Origin: CAVTWD01 sp963738325
GTDB taxonomy: Bacteria > Actinomycetota > Acidimicrobiia > Acidimicrobiales > Ilumatobacteraceae
DNA: 64,000 nt
Assembly (NCBI GenBank): GCA_963738325.1
Contig: CAVTWD010000008.1
Span: 248,001 to 312,000, forward strand
Direction of reading: 5' to 3'
Part shown: piece by piece, positions 16,800-25,691 of the stretch
Position numbering within the stretch: the first letter of the stretch is position 1
Layout of the letters: each line of letters opens with the position of its first letter
Notes under the pieces: generated by a model
Told to the model about the DNA's origin: nothing
Databases searched by the model: none
Seen by the model: only the letters and a program-made list of their open reading frames with translations
Position numbers and translations under genes: made by a program

Positions 16800-17301
16800 C
16801 TACGGCAGCGAACGCCGCTGCCTCGGCCGCGGCGCAGGTCGACGACCTCGCCGCCGCTCACCCGCACGAGCACCTCGGGGGAGATCGGGAAGACGTCGTT
16901 CCACGTGCCGGCGGCGGCCCACACCTCGTCGTAGCCGAGCAGGTCGGGATCGACGAAGACCCGCAGCGGGGTGGCGTGGCCGAAGGAGGCACGCCACCGA
17001 TCGGGTACCCGGTGGCCTGCCGTACGACGTCGGCATCGACCCGGCTGGCCTTGACACCCCCCGCTGCTCGGGCCAGCTTCTTCTCGTCGAGCTGGTTGGC
17101 CCCGCTCACGTAGGCCAGCACGACCTCTCCGTCCACCGCGAAGATGAGGGACTTCACGATCTGGCCCACCTCGACGCCGATGGCCGCGGCGGCATCCGCG
17201 GCGGTCTTCGTGCCCTCTGGGAACGTGTGCACGTCGATGGTGAGCCCGTGGCTCCTGGCCACCTCGGCGACACGCCGGGCGTTGGGGTGCAGATCGCTCA
17301 C
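16800..17301 (-). CDS. YbaK/ProX-type aminoacyl-tRNA deacylase (frameshifted)
   Basis: From GTG 17301 the protein reads VSDLHPNARRVAEVARSHGL, then GQIVKSLIFAVDGEVVLAYVSG with the catalytic-pocket lysine, ANQLDEKKLARAAGG and YPIGGVPPS. A frameshift near 16985 leads into FGHATPLRVFVDPDLLGYDE, which completes the conserved PIGGxPPxGH block. The last part EVLVRVSGGEVVDL is typical of the C-terminus; a second small shift probably precedes the TAG at 16800-16802. These proteins hydrolyse mischarged aminoacyl-tRNAs. The exact end is uncertain. Confidence 0.8.
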
Positions 17302-17375
17302 GGCCTCGGACGGTAGCCAACGGGATCGGACGGCTCGTCGCAATCCCCTGCCGCCGGACGGGCCGGTCGCTCGCC

Positions 17376-17423
17376 GAAGTTGAACCGGGGAGTGCCACGA
17401 ACGGCTCCCTCAGGTTCAACTTC
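17376..17423 (-). terminator. Hairpin with GAAGTTGAACC stem (element A)
   Basis: An 11-base perfect stem GAAGTTGAACC / GGTTCAACTTC encloses a second inner stem (GGGAG / CTCCC). It lies just downstream of the minus-strand coiled-coil gene. Two closely related hairpins lie at 25628-25677 and 53115-53167, each also just after a minus-strand gene. Probably a T-tract-free terminator. Confidence 0.5.
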
Positions 17424-17447
17424 CAGGAGTGGAAAGGAGAACGGGCG

Positions 17448-18066
17448 TCAGCCCGGGCCGAGTTTGTTGGCCTCGTCGAGGGCAGAACGAAGGGCTTCGA
17501 GCTCCATCGTGACCGAGCCGACCTCCTTGTCGAGCTCGGCCACCGGCGCCGGCGACGACGTCACCGCCAGCTCGGCCCCTCGCGCCGCGCTCTCCTGCAA
17601 CCGCGCCTCGAGGACACGAAGATCGCGCTCGGCGCTGCGAGCGGTGTCGACGAGGCGTTGGTGCGCGTCCAGACGGGCTTGTAGCGAGCTCACCGCTCGT
17701 CGCCGGCGGGCACGGAAGCCAGCTGGCTGCGGGTCACTTCGATGCGCATGTCCGCGGCCGTGCGGTCGAGGCGGTTGCCCTGCTGGGCGATGGCCCAGCA
17801 CTCGGCGACGGCGTCGTCGATGCGCCCGCCGACGGCGAGCAGCTGCTCGCGGACGGCCCCCTCCGGCGCGGCGGCCACGAGCGCCCGGTAACGACCCTGC
17901 GACTTCAGGGCGCCGGCCACCAGCTGGCGCCACGGCTCGGTCAAGGTGAAGGGGTCCATGGCGGTGGTGCCCTTGCCGATCGACTTCGAGGCGCGCAGCC
18001 CCAGCACCGGCACGCGCCGACAGCGGCCGCCGCCACCAGGAGGAGGACCAAGACGAGCCAGACGAT
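17448..18066 (-). CDS. Membrane-anchored coiled-coil protein (two frameshifts)
   Basis: Three frames together give a coherent protein. The N-terminal helix IVWLVLVLLLVAAAAVGA (about 18010-18066) leads into VPVLGLRASKSIGKGTTAMD and a helical segment (PWRQLVAGALKSQGRYRALV). After a TGA/GTG overlap at 17690-17693 comes a heptad-rich segment LQARLDAHQRLVDTARSAER ending LDEANKLGPG. Alternatively, it is two coupled small genes (17690-17959 and 17448-17693). The start is unclear: a TAGCCT -10 box at 18073-18078 is followed after 6 bases by ATC, not ATG. Function unknown. Confidence 0.5.
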
Positions 18067-18075
18067 GCCGCCAGG

Positions 18076-18324
18076 CTAGGGCGCCGCGAGAGCGTTGATG
18101 GCCTCGGCCATGGCGACGTCTCGATCGGTCACCCCTCCCTTGTCGTGGCTGACCAGCTCGACCACGACCCGGTTCCACGAGTTCGACCAGTCCGGATGGT
18201 GGTTCGCCTTCTCGGCCATCAACGCCACCCGGCTCATGAAGCCCCAGGCCTCGGAGAAGTCCTTGAACGACAGCTCGCGCCGCAGCTTGCCCTCCGCCAT
18301 CTCCCAGCCGACAGGTGCATCCAT
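18076..18324 (-). CDS. 4a-hydroxytetrahydrobiopterin dehydratase (PCD/DCoH)
   Basis: 82 residues. The catalytic histidines are in EKANHHPDWSNSWNRVVVEL, followed by SHDKGGVTDRDVAMAEAI, which is the family signature. The N-terminus MDAPVGWEMAEGKLRRELSF covers the usual beta strands, and SEAWGFMSRVALMAEKANHH the helix leading to the active site. The enzyme dehydrates pterin-4a-carbinolamine; in bacteria without aromatic hydroxylases it may have another pterin role. It is slightly short but complete. Confidence 0.88.
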   Translation of the reverse strand: MDAPVGWEMAEGKLRRELSFKDFSEAWGFMSRVALMAEKANHHPDWSNSWNRVVVELVSHDKGGVTDRDVAMAEAINALAAP

Positions 18325-18495
18325 GAACGGACCTCCTCCTCGTGCCAGAGCGACGTGTTCGTGCGGTTCATCATGCCCCCGAACGGCCGGCCCGTCGTCA
18401 TCTCGCACGCCGATCGCGGCGCCTGGTGCGGGCCTCTTCTCTGAGAGGTCGCTGAGATCACCGGGCACGCGGCGCGCCGATGCGGTTCGCCTCTC

Positions 18496-18501
18496 TACAC
18501 T
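18496..18501 (+). promoter_or_regulatory. -10 element TACACT upstream of the small ORF and htpX
   Basis: TACACT is followed by 7 bases and a GTG at 18509, the leaderless spacing seen across this window. It probably drives both the 37-codon ORF and htpX. Confidence 0.45.
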
Positions 18502-18508
18502 GAAGGAC

Positions 18509-18622
18509 GTGGTACCCCGCGTACGAGATGTCCTCGACGCCATTTGGGCCTGGCTGGCGCCGCGCCCGCAGCCCGTCGCGATCCCGGTGCGGGTCGACGG
18601 CAAGCGCCGCCCTGGCCGCTGA
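18509..18622 (+). CDS. Candidate 37-residue small protein upstream of htpX
   Basis: GTG at 18509-18511 to TGA at 18620-18622. The product starts VVPRVRDVLDAIWAWLAPRP and ends with the basic tail VRVDGKRRPGR. It has an amphipathic, tryptophan-containing N-terminal helix and no signal peptide. A -10 box 7 bases upstream would place its start codon at the 5' end of the message. It ends 10 bases before htpX, so it may be a leader peptide or a real small protein. Confidence 0.45.
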   Translation: MVPRVRDVLDAIWAWLAPRPQPVAIPVRVDGKRRPGR

Positions 18623-18632
18623 AAGAGGTTCG

Positions 18633-19533
18633 GTGGAGGCGGTCAAGAACACCTTCAAGACCACGGTGCTGCTCGCCGCCCTCGGTGGGCTCTTCATCGG
18701 AGTGGGCGGGATCCTGCTCGGCAAGTCGGGAGCGGTGCTCGGTCTCCTGATCGCCCTCGTGATGGTCGGCGGCTCGTACTTCTTCAGCGACTCCCTGGCC
18801 GTCAAGGCGGCACGGGCAGCGCTTCGTCGACGAGCGCCAGGCCCCTGAGCTGTATGCCGTCGTCCGCGAGCTCACGAGCCGGGCCGGGCTCCCCATGCCG
18901 CGCGTCGCGGTGAGCCCGTCCGACCAGCCGAACGCCTTCGCCACGGGTCGCAACCCACGTCATGCCGTCGTGTGCGTCACCAACGGCCTGCTCACCACGC
19001 TCCCGCGTGAGCAGGTGCGGGGCGTGCTGGCTCACGAGCTCATGCACGTCCGCCATCGCGACATCCTGATCGGTTCGGTGGCGGCCGCCGTGGCCACGGC
19101 CATCTCCTTCGTCGCCAACATCGCGATGTGGAACACGATGTTCGGTGGCCGCCGGCGCAGCAACTCCAGCCCGCTGCTGATGATGGCGGCGATGCTCCTC
19201 GCTCCCCTGGCGGCAGGGCTTCTCCAGATGGCAGTCTCCCGCTCGCGTGAGTTCGACGCCGACCGCGGCGCGGCCGACCTGCTGGGCACCGGCGAGCCAC
19301 TGGCCCAGGCCCTCGAGAACATCGAGGCGACGGCCAAGACCCGTGCTCCGATGGTCGTCGCCCCGCAACAGGCGTACGCGTGGATCCACAACCCGCTGGC
19401 CGAGGCGCCCAAGCCCCGCGGCGGCGGTATCGACATGGCCCGCCTGTTCTCCACCCATCCCGACACGGGTGAGCGCATCCGCCGGCTGCGGCTGATGACG
19501 GCGATGGGCCGCGGCGGCCCCTCCCTCGGCTGA
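18633..19533 (+). CDS. htpX: HtpX-type membrane zinc metalloprotease (one frameshift)
   Basis: From GTG 18633 (AGAGG upstream) the protein reads VEAVKNTFKTTVLLAALGG, with two N-terminal membrane helices and SYFFSDSLAVKAAR. A shift near 18815-18835 leads into RFVDERQAPELYAVVRELTS. The zinc site HELMH lies in VRGVLAHELMHVRHRDILIG, and the third ligand is the Glu of SREFDADRGAADLL. Two further helices lie between these blocks. HtpX degrades misfolded membrane proteins. The C-terminus FSTHPDTGERIRRLRLM is typical. Confidence 0.88.
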
Positions 19534-19536
19534 CGG

Positions 19537-20603
19537 CTAGGAGAACAGAAGGCGGTCGACGAGGGCGACCCGCTCGGACAGCATCTCTGGGTCGTCGGCG
19601 ACCACGGTGACGTGCCCGACCTTCCGGTTCGGGCGCGGCGCCTTGCCGTAGACATGGACGTGGGCGCCGGGGATGCGCAGGAGGGCGCCGACGTCGGGCA
19701 CACCGCCGATCAGATTGATCATGGCGCTGAGGCCGACGCGGCTCCGCCGAGCCGAGCGGCCAGCCGAGGATCGCCCGGAGGTGCTGCTCGAACTGGCTGG
19801 TCTCGGCCCCTTCGATCGTCCAGTGCCCGGAGTTGTGGACCCGGGGGGCGACCTCGTTGGCCACCACGCCCTCGTCGACTTCGAAGAGCTCGATGGCGAG
19901 CACCCCGACGTAGCCGAGCGCGTCCAACACCCGGCAGGCGGCTTCGGTGGCGGCCGCTCGCGCCGCCTCGCTCAGCCCGGGCGCCGGACGCGAGCGTGCG
20001 CCGGAGGATGCCGTCGGCGTGCACGTTCTCGACCACCGGGTAAGCACGCGGTCGCGCCGTCGCCCCCTCGGGCGGCGACGACGGAGACCTCGCGCCGAAG
20101 GCGACCAGCCCCTCGGAGATCACGTCGTCTCCGAGCGGTGCGGCCGCGGCCACGTCGGCTCCCGGGGGCACGACGACCTGGCCCCTCCCGTCGAAGCCGC
20201 CGCGGCGAGCCTTCACGACGGTGCCCTCCGGCGAACTGCGGCGAGCCCGGCCTCCCACGGCGCGGTCGGGACGCCGGCGGCGAGAAGGGCTTCCCTCTCG
20301 GCCCGTCGATCCTGCGTGACGGCGACGGCCGCGCGGATTCGGCTGCACGGGCACCCGCTCGGCCAACCAGTCGAGGGCCGCGACAGGGACGCCCTCCAGC
20401 TCCACCGTCACCACGTCGCAGCGCCGAGCCAGCTCGGCCAGAGCCGTCGGGTCGTCGTAGGGCGCCGTCAGCACCTCGGCCGCGGCCCCGGCCGGCGCGC
20501 CGGGCGCTGGCTCGACCACGAGGCAGCGGACGCCGAGCGGCACGCCCGCCAGCGCGAGCATCCGCCCGAGCTGGCCGCCGCCGAGGATGCCGACGACCGT
20601 CAC
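19537..20603 (-). CDS. purK: PurK, N5-carboxyaminoimidazole ribonucleotide synthase (several frameshifts)
   Basis: From GTG 20603 the protein reads VTVVGILGGGQLGRMLALAG, the N-terminal ATP-grasp pre-domain. Later segments recovered in other frames include GTVVKARRGGFDGRGQVVV (ATP-binding strand), EVSVVAARG, YPVVENVHADGILRRTLA, ALGYVGVLAIELFEVDEGVVANE (metal-binding Glu) and RVHNSGHWTIEGAETSQFEQ. The end MINLIGGVPDVGALLRIPG to DRLLFS stops at 19537. At least four frame changes are needed, too many for a living gene of this importance, so indel errors are likely. It carboxylates AIR with ATP and bicarbonate in purine synthesis and lies directly after purE. Confidence 0.85.
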
Positions 20604-20612
20604 GAACGCGGG

Positions 20613-21092
20613 TCAGGCCGCGCCAGCGACGTCGGCGGTCTGGCGGGCCCGCCAGGCCCGCAGGCGTTCCCGCAGCGGCGGGCCGGGAGGCGGACACGAT
20701 GGCGGTGGCGAGCAGCGCGGCGTTCGCCGCGCCCGCCTTCCCGATGGCCAGCGTGCCCACCGGCACCCCGCCGGGCATCTGCACGATGGACAGCAACGAG
20801 TCCATCCCGCTGAGCGCCTTGGATTCGATCGGCACCCCGAGCACGGGGAGCACCGTGTGCGCCGCGACCATGCCCGGAAGATGGGCGGCGCCTCCGGCCC
20901 CGGCGACGATCACCTCGTAGCCGGCCGCCTCGGCGCCCGACGCGAACTCAGCCAGCCGGACCGGTGTCCGGTGGGCCGACACGACCCCACGGTGTGGGGC
21001 ACGCCCAGCTCGTCGAGCAGCGTGGCCGCGTGCTGCATCGTCTCCCAGTCCGACCGCGAACCCATGACGACCGCGACGAGGGGCTCGGCCAC
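20613..21092 (-). CDS. purE: PurE, N5-CAIR mutase (frameshifted)
   Basis: From GTG 21092 the protein starts VAEPLVAVVMGSRSDWETMQ, the canonical PurE opening with the SRSD phosphate-binding motif. A shift near 20985 leads into VVSAHRTPVRLAEFASGAEA, then EVIVAGAGGAAHLPGMVAAH and GVPVGTLAIGKAGAANAALLA. A last shift gives the end LRERLRAWRARQTADVAGAA at the TGA 20613-20615. PurE rearranges N5-CAIR made by PurK to CAIR. The gene has its own CAGACT -10 box (21099-21104) 6 bases before the GTG. Confidence 0.87.
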
Positions 21093-21098
21093 CGGGCG

Positions 21099-21104
21099 AG
21101 TCTG
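21099..21104 (-). promoter_or_regulatory. -10 element CAGACT of purE
   Basis: On the minus strand CAGACT ends 6 bases before the GTG at 21092, giving a leaderless purEK message separate from the SUF operon upstream. Confidence 0.4.
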
Positions 21105-21197
21105 CCATCCCGTCTCACGCGGCCTCGTCCGGGGTCCCGACTGTGCGTCCAGAGCGATCTCGCGGGGCGTAACGCGCGTATGCGACGTGAAACCGCG

Positions 21198-21940
21198 TCA
21201 GTTCGCAGGCACGAAGGCCGCGGTAGCCGTCGCGCTCCAAGACCTCGGCCAGCTCGGGACCGCCGGAGGCCACGATCCGCCCGTCGAGCGAGGATGTGGA
21301 CGGAGTCGGGGCGCAACTCGTGGAGCAGGCGGCTGTAGTGGGTGATGGCCAGCACGCCGAGGCCGGTCTCGTTGGTGGCCGTCCTCGACCCGTCGGGCGC
21401 AGGCCCGCAGCGCGTCGATGTCGAGGCCGGAGTCGAGCTCGTCGAGGATGGCGATGGCCGGCTCGCAGCACCGCCAGCTGCAGCGTCTCGTTGCGCTTCT
21501 TCTCGCCGCCGGACAAGTCGACGTTGAGCGGCCGGTGCGAGGAACCGCTCGTCGAAGCCGATGCGATCGGCCTCGACGGCCAGCGCGGCGGTGCAGATCG
21601 GACACCGGGCGCCCCGGCGCCCTCAGCGCCCTCGCCGAGCACCGCCTCCAGGGAGACGCCCGGCACCTCGGTCGGGTACTGCATGGCGAGGAACAGGCCG
21701 CGGGCGGCCCGCTCGCCACGGCGCCAGGACGAGCAGATCGTCCCCGTCGAGGGTGACCGACCCGCCGAGCACCTCGTAGCCGGGGCGGCCCATGATGACC
21801 GAGGACAGCGTGGACTTGCCCGCCCCGTTCGGGCCCATGACGGCGTGGACCTCGCCCGACGACACGGTCAGGTCGATGCCTCGGAGGATCTCGCGCCCGC
21901 CGACCGCGGCTCGCAGCCCGCGGACCGCGAGGGTGGTCAC
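21198..21940 (-). CDS. sufC: SufC, Fe-S assembly ATPase, copy 2 (several frameshifts)
   Basis: From GTG 21940 (GGAGG 7 bases upstream) the protein reads VTTLAVRGLRAAVGGREILR, with Walker A GPNGAGKST and GSVTLDGDDLLVLAPW. Later pieces in other frames are FLAMQYPTEVPGVSLEAVL, the signature LSGGEKKRNETLQLAVL and Walker B ILDELDSGLDIDALRA. The end is ambiguous: one frame stops at 21198 (AAFVPAN), another at 21115. It clearly differs from the sufC at 12.8-13.6 kb and sits in the operon with sufB and sufD, so it is the best partner for that complex. Its start overlaps the Rieske gene's stop. Confidence 0.85.
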
Positions 21941-22255
21941 GAGGGCACCTCCACGCACGACGTCGTCGCCCTCGCACCCGAACCCGGTACACGGGCACCG
22001 GCCGCGTCGCCGGGAGGGACTGGGGCTCCCCCGTCTCCAGGGAGAACGTGCTGCCGTGCTTCCAGCACTCGATCTCGTGCTCGTCGCAGAGCACCTCGCC
22101 TTCGGACAACGACACCTCGGCGTGGCTGCAGATGTCGCCAATGGCGTAGACGTCTTCGCCACAACGCACGACGCACACCGGTGGCCGTCGACGTGGAAGC
22201 GCCGGGCCGACCCCGGTTCGAGCTCGTGGAGGGTGGTGATGCGGTGCTCAGCCAT
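21937..22255 (-). CDS. Rieske-type [2Fe-2S] ferredoxin of the SUF operon (frameshifted)
   Basis: ATG 22255 starts MAEHRITTLHELEPGSARRF. A shift near 22180 leads into VVRCGEDVYAIGDICSHAEV with the first Cys-x-His pair, and ECWKHGSTFSLETGEPQSLP holds the second Cys-x2-His pair. A second shift near 21980 gives the end DDVVxVEVPS at a TGA that overlaps the sufC GTG. About 105 residues, like the small Rieske ferredoxins seen in actinobacterial suf operons. It probably carries electrons for cluster assembly or serves a linked dioxygenase. Confidence 0.82.
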
Positions 22256-23391
22256 CGTCTCTGGCGTCGAGCTTCTCGGCCACTCGGGCACGCAACTGCG
22301 GCACGAGTGCGGGCGCCGGGAGCTGCTCGAGCACCTCGTCGAAGAAGCCGAGCACGATCAGCCGCTCGGCGATGGCGGTCGGGACACCCCGGCTCTCCAG
22401 GTAGAAACGCTGGTCCTCGTCGATCGGCCCGACCGCGCTGGCGTGGGAGCAGCGGACGTCGTTGGTCTCGATCTCGAGGTTGGGCACGCTCTCGGCCCAC
22501 GCGTGCTCGGAGAGCTTCAGGTTGCGGTTGGTCTGGAAGGCGTCGGTGCCACGAGCCTCCTTGCGAACTTTGATGAGACCGGTGTACACGCTCTGCGCAT
22601 GGCCGGCGAGGGCTCCCTTGAACAGGAGGTTTGACCGGGTCTTGGGCGCGGCGTGGTCTTGCAGCGTGCGGAAGTCGTGCATCTGGTCGGCCTCGCCGAA
22701 GTAGGCGGCGAGCTGCTCGCCCTGGGCCCGCGCCCCGACGAGGCGGGCGTCGGTACGGACCCGCGGCGTAGTCCCCGCCCAGGGCGATCGTGGCCAGCTG
22801 CGTGCGTGAGTCCTGCTCGCCGGAAGCCACCTGGTGGGCGACGAGCCACACCCGCGGCCCGGCCTCGTTGACGGCCACGTAGCGAAGGCGGGCGCCGGGC
22901 CGGGCGATGAGCTCGACTACGGGCACGACGAGGGCGTGCACGTCGTCGGACGTGAACCGCTCGACGATCGTCACCTCGCTGGCTTCACCGGCCTCGACCA
23001 CGAGGCGGGGGAAGGAGGCACCGCCGTCGACGCAAGCGTGGTGCTCGAGCACCACGGGATGCGCAACGACGGCTCCCGGCGGGATGCGGACCTGGCGGGG
23101 ATCGTCGGCGAAGGAGGTGTTGAGGTCGGCGAACACGTCGGGGGCTTCGCCCAGCAACGATCCGAAGAGCTCCTCGTCGGCGACGTCGACGGCGGGAGGC
23201 GCGGTCAGCCTCGAGCTCGCGGGGTGGAACTCGCCGAGGTCGAGCTCGGCGATGCGGCTGTAGCGCCAGATCTCCTCCGCAGGGGACGGCAGCGAGGCCG
23301 CCGCGAAGCGTCGAGCCGCGGCGTGTCGGCGCGAGCGCAGCCATCCCGGCCCGTCGAGGGCCGCCGCGGCAGCGGGAGCAAAGGCGGTCAC
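22248..23391 (-). CDS. sufD: SufD, scaffold subunit (one frameshift)
   Basis: From GTG 23391 the protein reads VTAFAPAAAAALDGPGWLRS, then AEEIWRYSRIAELDLGEF and a long beta-helix region (VVLEHHACVDGGASFPRLVV, then VTIVERFTSDDVHALVVPVV). A shift near 22755 leads to EADQMHDFRTLQDHAAPKTR and the conserved ETNDVRCSHASAVGPIDEDQ with the SufD His/Cys cluster-site residues. It ends VAEKLDARDDG. SufD pairs with SufB and two SufC to form the assembly scaffold. Its GTG and the TGA of the preceding Cys-rich gene are separated by one base. Confidence 0.9.
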
Positions 23392-23392
23392 G

Positions 23393-23731
23393 TCAGCGCT
23401 TGCGGCGGAGGATCCGCTTCCAGAACGGCTGCTCCTCGGCCTCGAACTCGCCGAGGATCTCCGGCCCGACCGCGTTGACGATGTCCTCTGCCTCGTCGAG
23501 CACCGCCCCCGCCGAGCCGTCGTCGAGGCCCGGGGGCTCGGGTGGCGTCGGCGGCGTCACGAGGCTCCCGTGCGCCCAGTTCACGTCGGCCAGCCGGCGC
23601 TCGTAGGCTGGGCAGTTGTCCGGGCATCGCCATGGAGCGTCGGGGGCCAGGTCGAGGTTGCACTTCCGGACGGTCTCGCCGTCGGGATAGGTGCGGCTCT
23701 CGAAGTTCTTGCACTCCTCGCGCATCGCCAT
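23393..23731 (-). CDS. Cysteine-rich unknown protein between sufB and sufD
   Basis: 112 residues in one clean frame. Four cysteines stand in the N-terminal third: REECKNFESRT, VRKCNLDLAPDAP and WRCPDNCPAYERR, an arrangement that could bind zinc or an Fe-S cluster. The rest is acidic and probably disordered, with VNAVGPEILGEF before a basic end (FWKRILRRKR). There is no signal peptide or membrane helix. It lies 50 bases after sufB and one base before sufD, so it is co-translated with the scaffold. I do not recognise a characterised family. Confidence 0.7.
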   Translation of the reverse strand: MAMREECKNFESRTYPDGETVRKCNLDLAPDAPWRCPDNCPAYERRLADVNWAHGSLVTPPTPPEPPGLDDGSAGAVLDEAEDIVNAVGPEILGEFEAEEQPFWKRILRRKR

Positions 23732-23781
23732 CGCGGCCTACCAAGAAGCTCGCGATCGGCGCGCCCCGCCCAGCGGAGTCC

Positions 23782-25183
23782 TCATCCGACGCTGCCCTCC
23801 ATCTGCAGCTCGATGAGACGGCTCCATTCGACGGCGTACTCCATCGGCAAGGTCCGCGTCACCGGTTCGATGAACCCGTTGACGATGAGCCCCATGGCCT
23901 GCTCCTGCGAGAGGCCGCGACTCATGAGGTAGAAGAGCTGCTCGTCGGCCACCTTCGACACGGTGGCCTCGTGGCCCACCTGCGCGTCCTTCTCCCCGAC
24001 CTCCATGTAAGGAAGGGTGCGGCTCGTCGAATCCTCGTCGAGGATGAGGGCATCGCACTGCACGTGGCTCTTGCAGTGGTGCGCCCCCTCCTCGATGCGG
24101 ACCAGACCGCGATAGGTGGTGATGCCGCCGTCCTTGGAGATCGACTTCGACACGATCTTCGACGTCGTCTCGGGCGCGGCGTGGATCATCTTGGCCCCGG
24201 CGTCCTGATGCTGGTGCGGGCCGGCATACGCCACGCTCAAGACCTCCCCCGTGGCCCTCGGCCCGACCAGGAACACCGACGGGTACTTCATGGTGAGCTT
24301 CGAGCCGATGTTGCCGTCGATCCATTCCATGCGACCCTCGGCCTCGACCCGAGCGCGCTTGGTGACGAGGTTGTAGACGTTGGGCGACCAGTTCTGGATG
24401 GTCGTGTACGTCACCCGGGCGCTCGGCTTCACCACGATCTCGACCACGGCGGAGTGCAGCGAGTCGTTGGTGTATACGGGGGCGGAGCAGCCCTCGATGT
24501 AGTGCACCTTGGCGCCCTCGTCGGCGATGATCAGCGTGCGCTCGAACTGGCCGGCGTTCTCCTTGTTGATGCGGAAGTAGGCCTGCAGCGGCATCTCGAC
24601 CTCGACGCCGGGCGGCACATAGATGAAGCTGCCGCCGGACCACACCGCCGAGTTCAAGGCCGCGAACTTGTTGTCACCGGGCGGGATGATCGTGCCGAAG
24701 TACTGCCTCACGAGCTCGGGGTACTCGGCGCAGCGCGGTGTCCATGTCGCAGAAGAGGATGCCCTGGGCCGCGAGCTCGTCCCGGTTGCGGTGGTAGACG
24801 ACCTCGGACTCGTACTGCGCGGTGACGCCGGCCAGGTACTTGCGCTCGGCCTCGGGGATGCCGAGCTTCTCGTAGGTCGCCTTCATCTGCTCGGGCAGCT
24901 CGTCCCACTCGTCGACCTGCCGGTCGGTGGGCTTGATGTAGTAGTAGATGTCCTGGAAGTCGAGGTCGGGCATGTTCACCGCGAACCACGGCAGCATCGG
25001 CTTGCGCTCGAAGGTGCGCAGCGACTTCTGGCGGAGGCGGCGCATCCATTCGGGCTCGCCCTTCCACCACGACATCTCGTCGACGACGCTCTCGCTCAGG
25101 CCCTTCTCGGGCTTGAAGACGTAGTCCTCCTCGTCGGCCCAGCCGAGCTTGTACCGGCCCAGGTCGAGGTCAGTGACAGCCAT
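23782..25183 (-). CDS. sufB: SufB, scaffold subunit (one frameshift)
   Basis: ATG 25183 is preceded by GGGAG. The N-terminal part reads YKLGWADEEDYVFKPEKGLS and YYYIKPTDRQVDEWDELPEQ. Near 24735 one extra base separates DMDTALR from EYPELVRQYFG; removing a C restores the known SufB sequence. The core continues NSAVWSGGSFIYVPPGVEVE, HYIEGCSAPVYTNDSLHSAV (the essential Cys region), ISKDGGITTYRGLVRIEEGA and FIEPVTRTLPMEYAVEWSRL. SufB receives sulfur and iron with SufC and SufD. First gene of the leftward SUF operon. Confidence 0.93.
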
Positions 25184-25212
25184 CGGAGCTCCCGGAGTAG
25201 GCGAGGATTTGC

Positions 25213-25226
25213 ACTACCTGGATAGT
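25213..25226 (-). promoter_or_regulatory. Inverted repeat ACTAT-N4-GTAGT at the sufB promoter, likely Rrf2 operator
   Basis: On the minus strand the 14 bases ACTATCCAGGTAGT have the same layout as the site at 12814-12827 before sufC copy 1. A good -10 box TACTAT (25222-25227, minus strand) overlaps its left arm, so binding would block transcription. It lies 30 bases before the sufB ATG. Confidence 0.68.
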
Positions 25227-25315
25227 AACAATCCCAGGCCCGGGTTCCACAGCCCTTGGCCCCCACCGGTCCCACCGCTGCCCGGCTCCGGCCCCTTTGA
25301 GCCCGGCGCAGCAGG

Positions 25316-25573
25316 TCAGGCCGCCGGCTCGGCCACCTCGTCGAGCTCGATGAAGATGCACTCACCCGGGCAGTCGAGGGCCGCGGCGACCACGGCCTGG
25401 TGGTGGCGCAGGGGCACCCAGGCGAGGCTGCCCCCGCCGCCGGGATCGTTCCCGGGCACGCCTTTCTCCCGGACGTAGGCGATGCCGTCCTCCAGCTGGA
25501 TGAAGACGTCCGGGCAATGGTCGACGCACAACCCGTCGCCGGTGCACAGGTCCTGGTCGATCCACACGCGCAT
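25316..25573 (-). CDS. Ferredoxin, [3Fe-4S]/[4Fe-4S] type
   Basis: 85 residues from ATG 25573. The cluster motif is LCTGDGLCVDHCPDVF: the second cysteine position of a standard four-Cys site is an Asp (CxxDxxCxxxCP), and the last ligand is in LDCPGECIFIE. This pattern fits the actinobacterial [3Fe-4S] ferredoxins that supply cytochromes P450. It lies downstream of the sufB promoter region and reads the same way as the DoxX-like gene upstream. A TACCCT -10 box lies 9 bases before the ATG. Confidence 0.88.
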   Translation of the reverse strand: MRVWIDQDLCTGDGLCVDHCPDVFIQLEDGIAYVREKGVPGNDPGGGGSLAWVPLRHHQAVVAAALDCPGECIFIELDEVAEPAA

Positions 25574-25627
25574 GGTGACTGCAGGGTAACGGCCCCCGCG
25601 ACCACCTGGGAACACGGCGCGCTCCGA

Positions 25628-25677
25628 GGAACTTGAACCGCAGAGCGCGCTCCACGGCTCACCTCGGTTCAAGTTCC
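25628..25677 (-). terminator. Hairpin with GGAACTTGAACCG stem (element B)
   Basis: A perfect 13-base stem GGAACTTGAACCG / CGGTTCAAGTTCC with a 24-base inner part that can fold again (GAGC/GCTC). It stands just after the minus-strand DoxX-like gene. Same family as the hairpins at 17376 and 53115. Confidence 0.5.
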
Positions 25678-25691
25678 GGCCGGGAAACCGG

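Noticed and set aside
17690..17693. Programmed frameshift in the coiled-coil gene
   Set aside because: No slippery heptamer or downstream pseudoknot is visible; a random indel or two coupled genes (GTGA overlap) explain it more simply.
25660..25680. T-arm-like sequence CGGTTCAAGTTCCG suggesting a tRNA
   Set aside because: No acceptor stem, D-arm or anticodon arm fits around it; the sequence is the right half of a perfect 13-bp hairpin seen at two other places.
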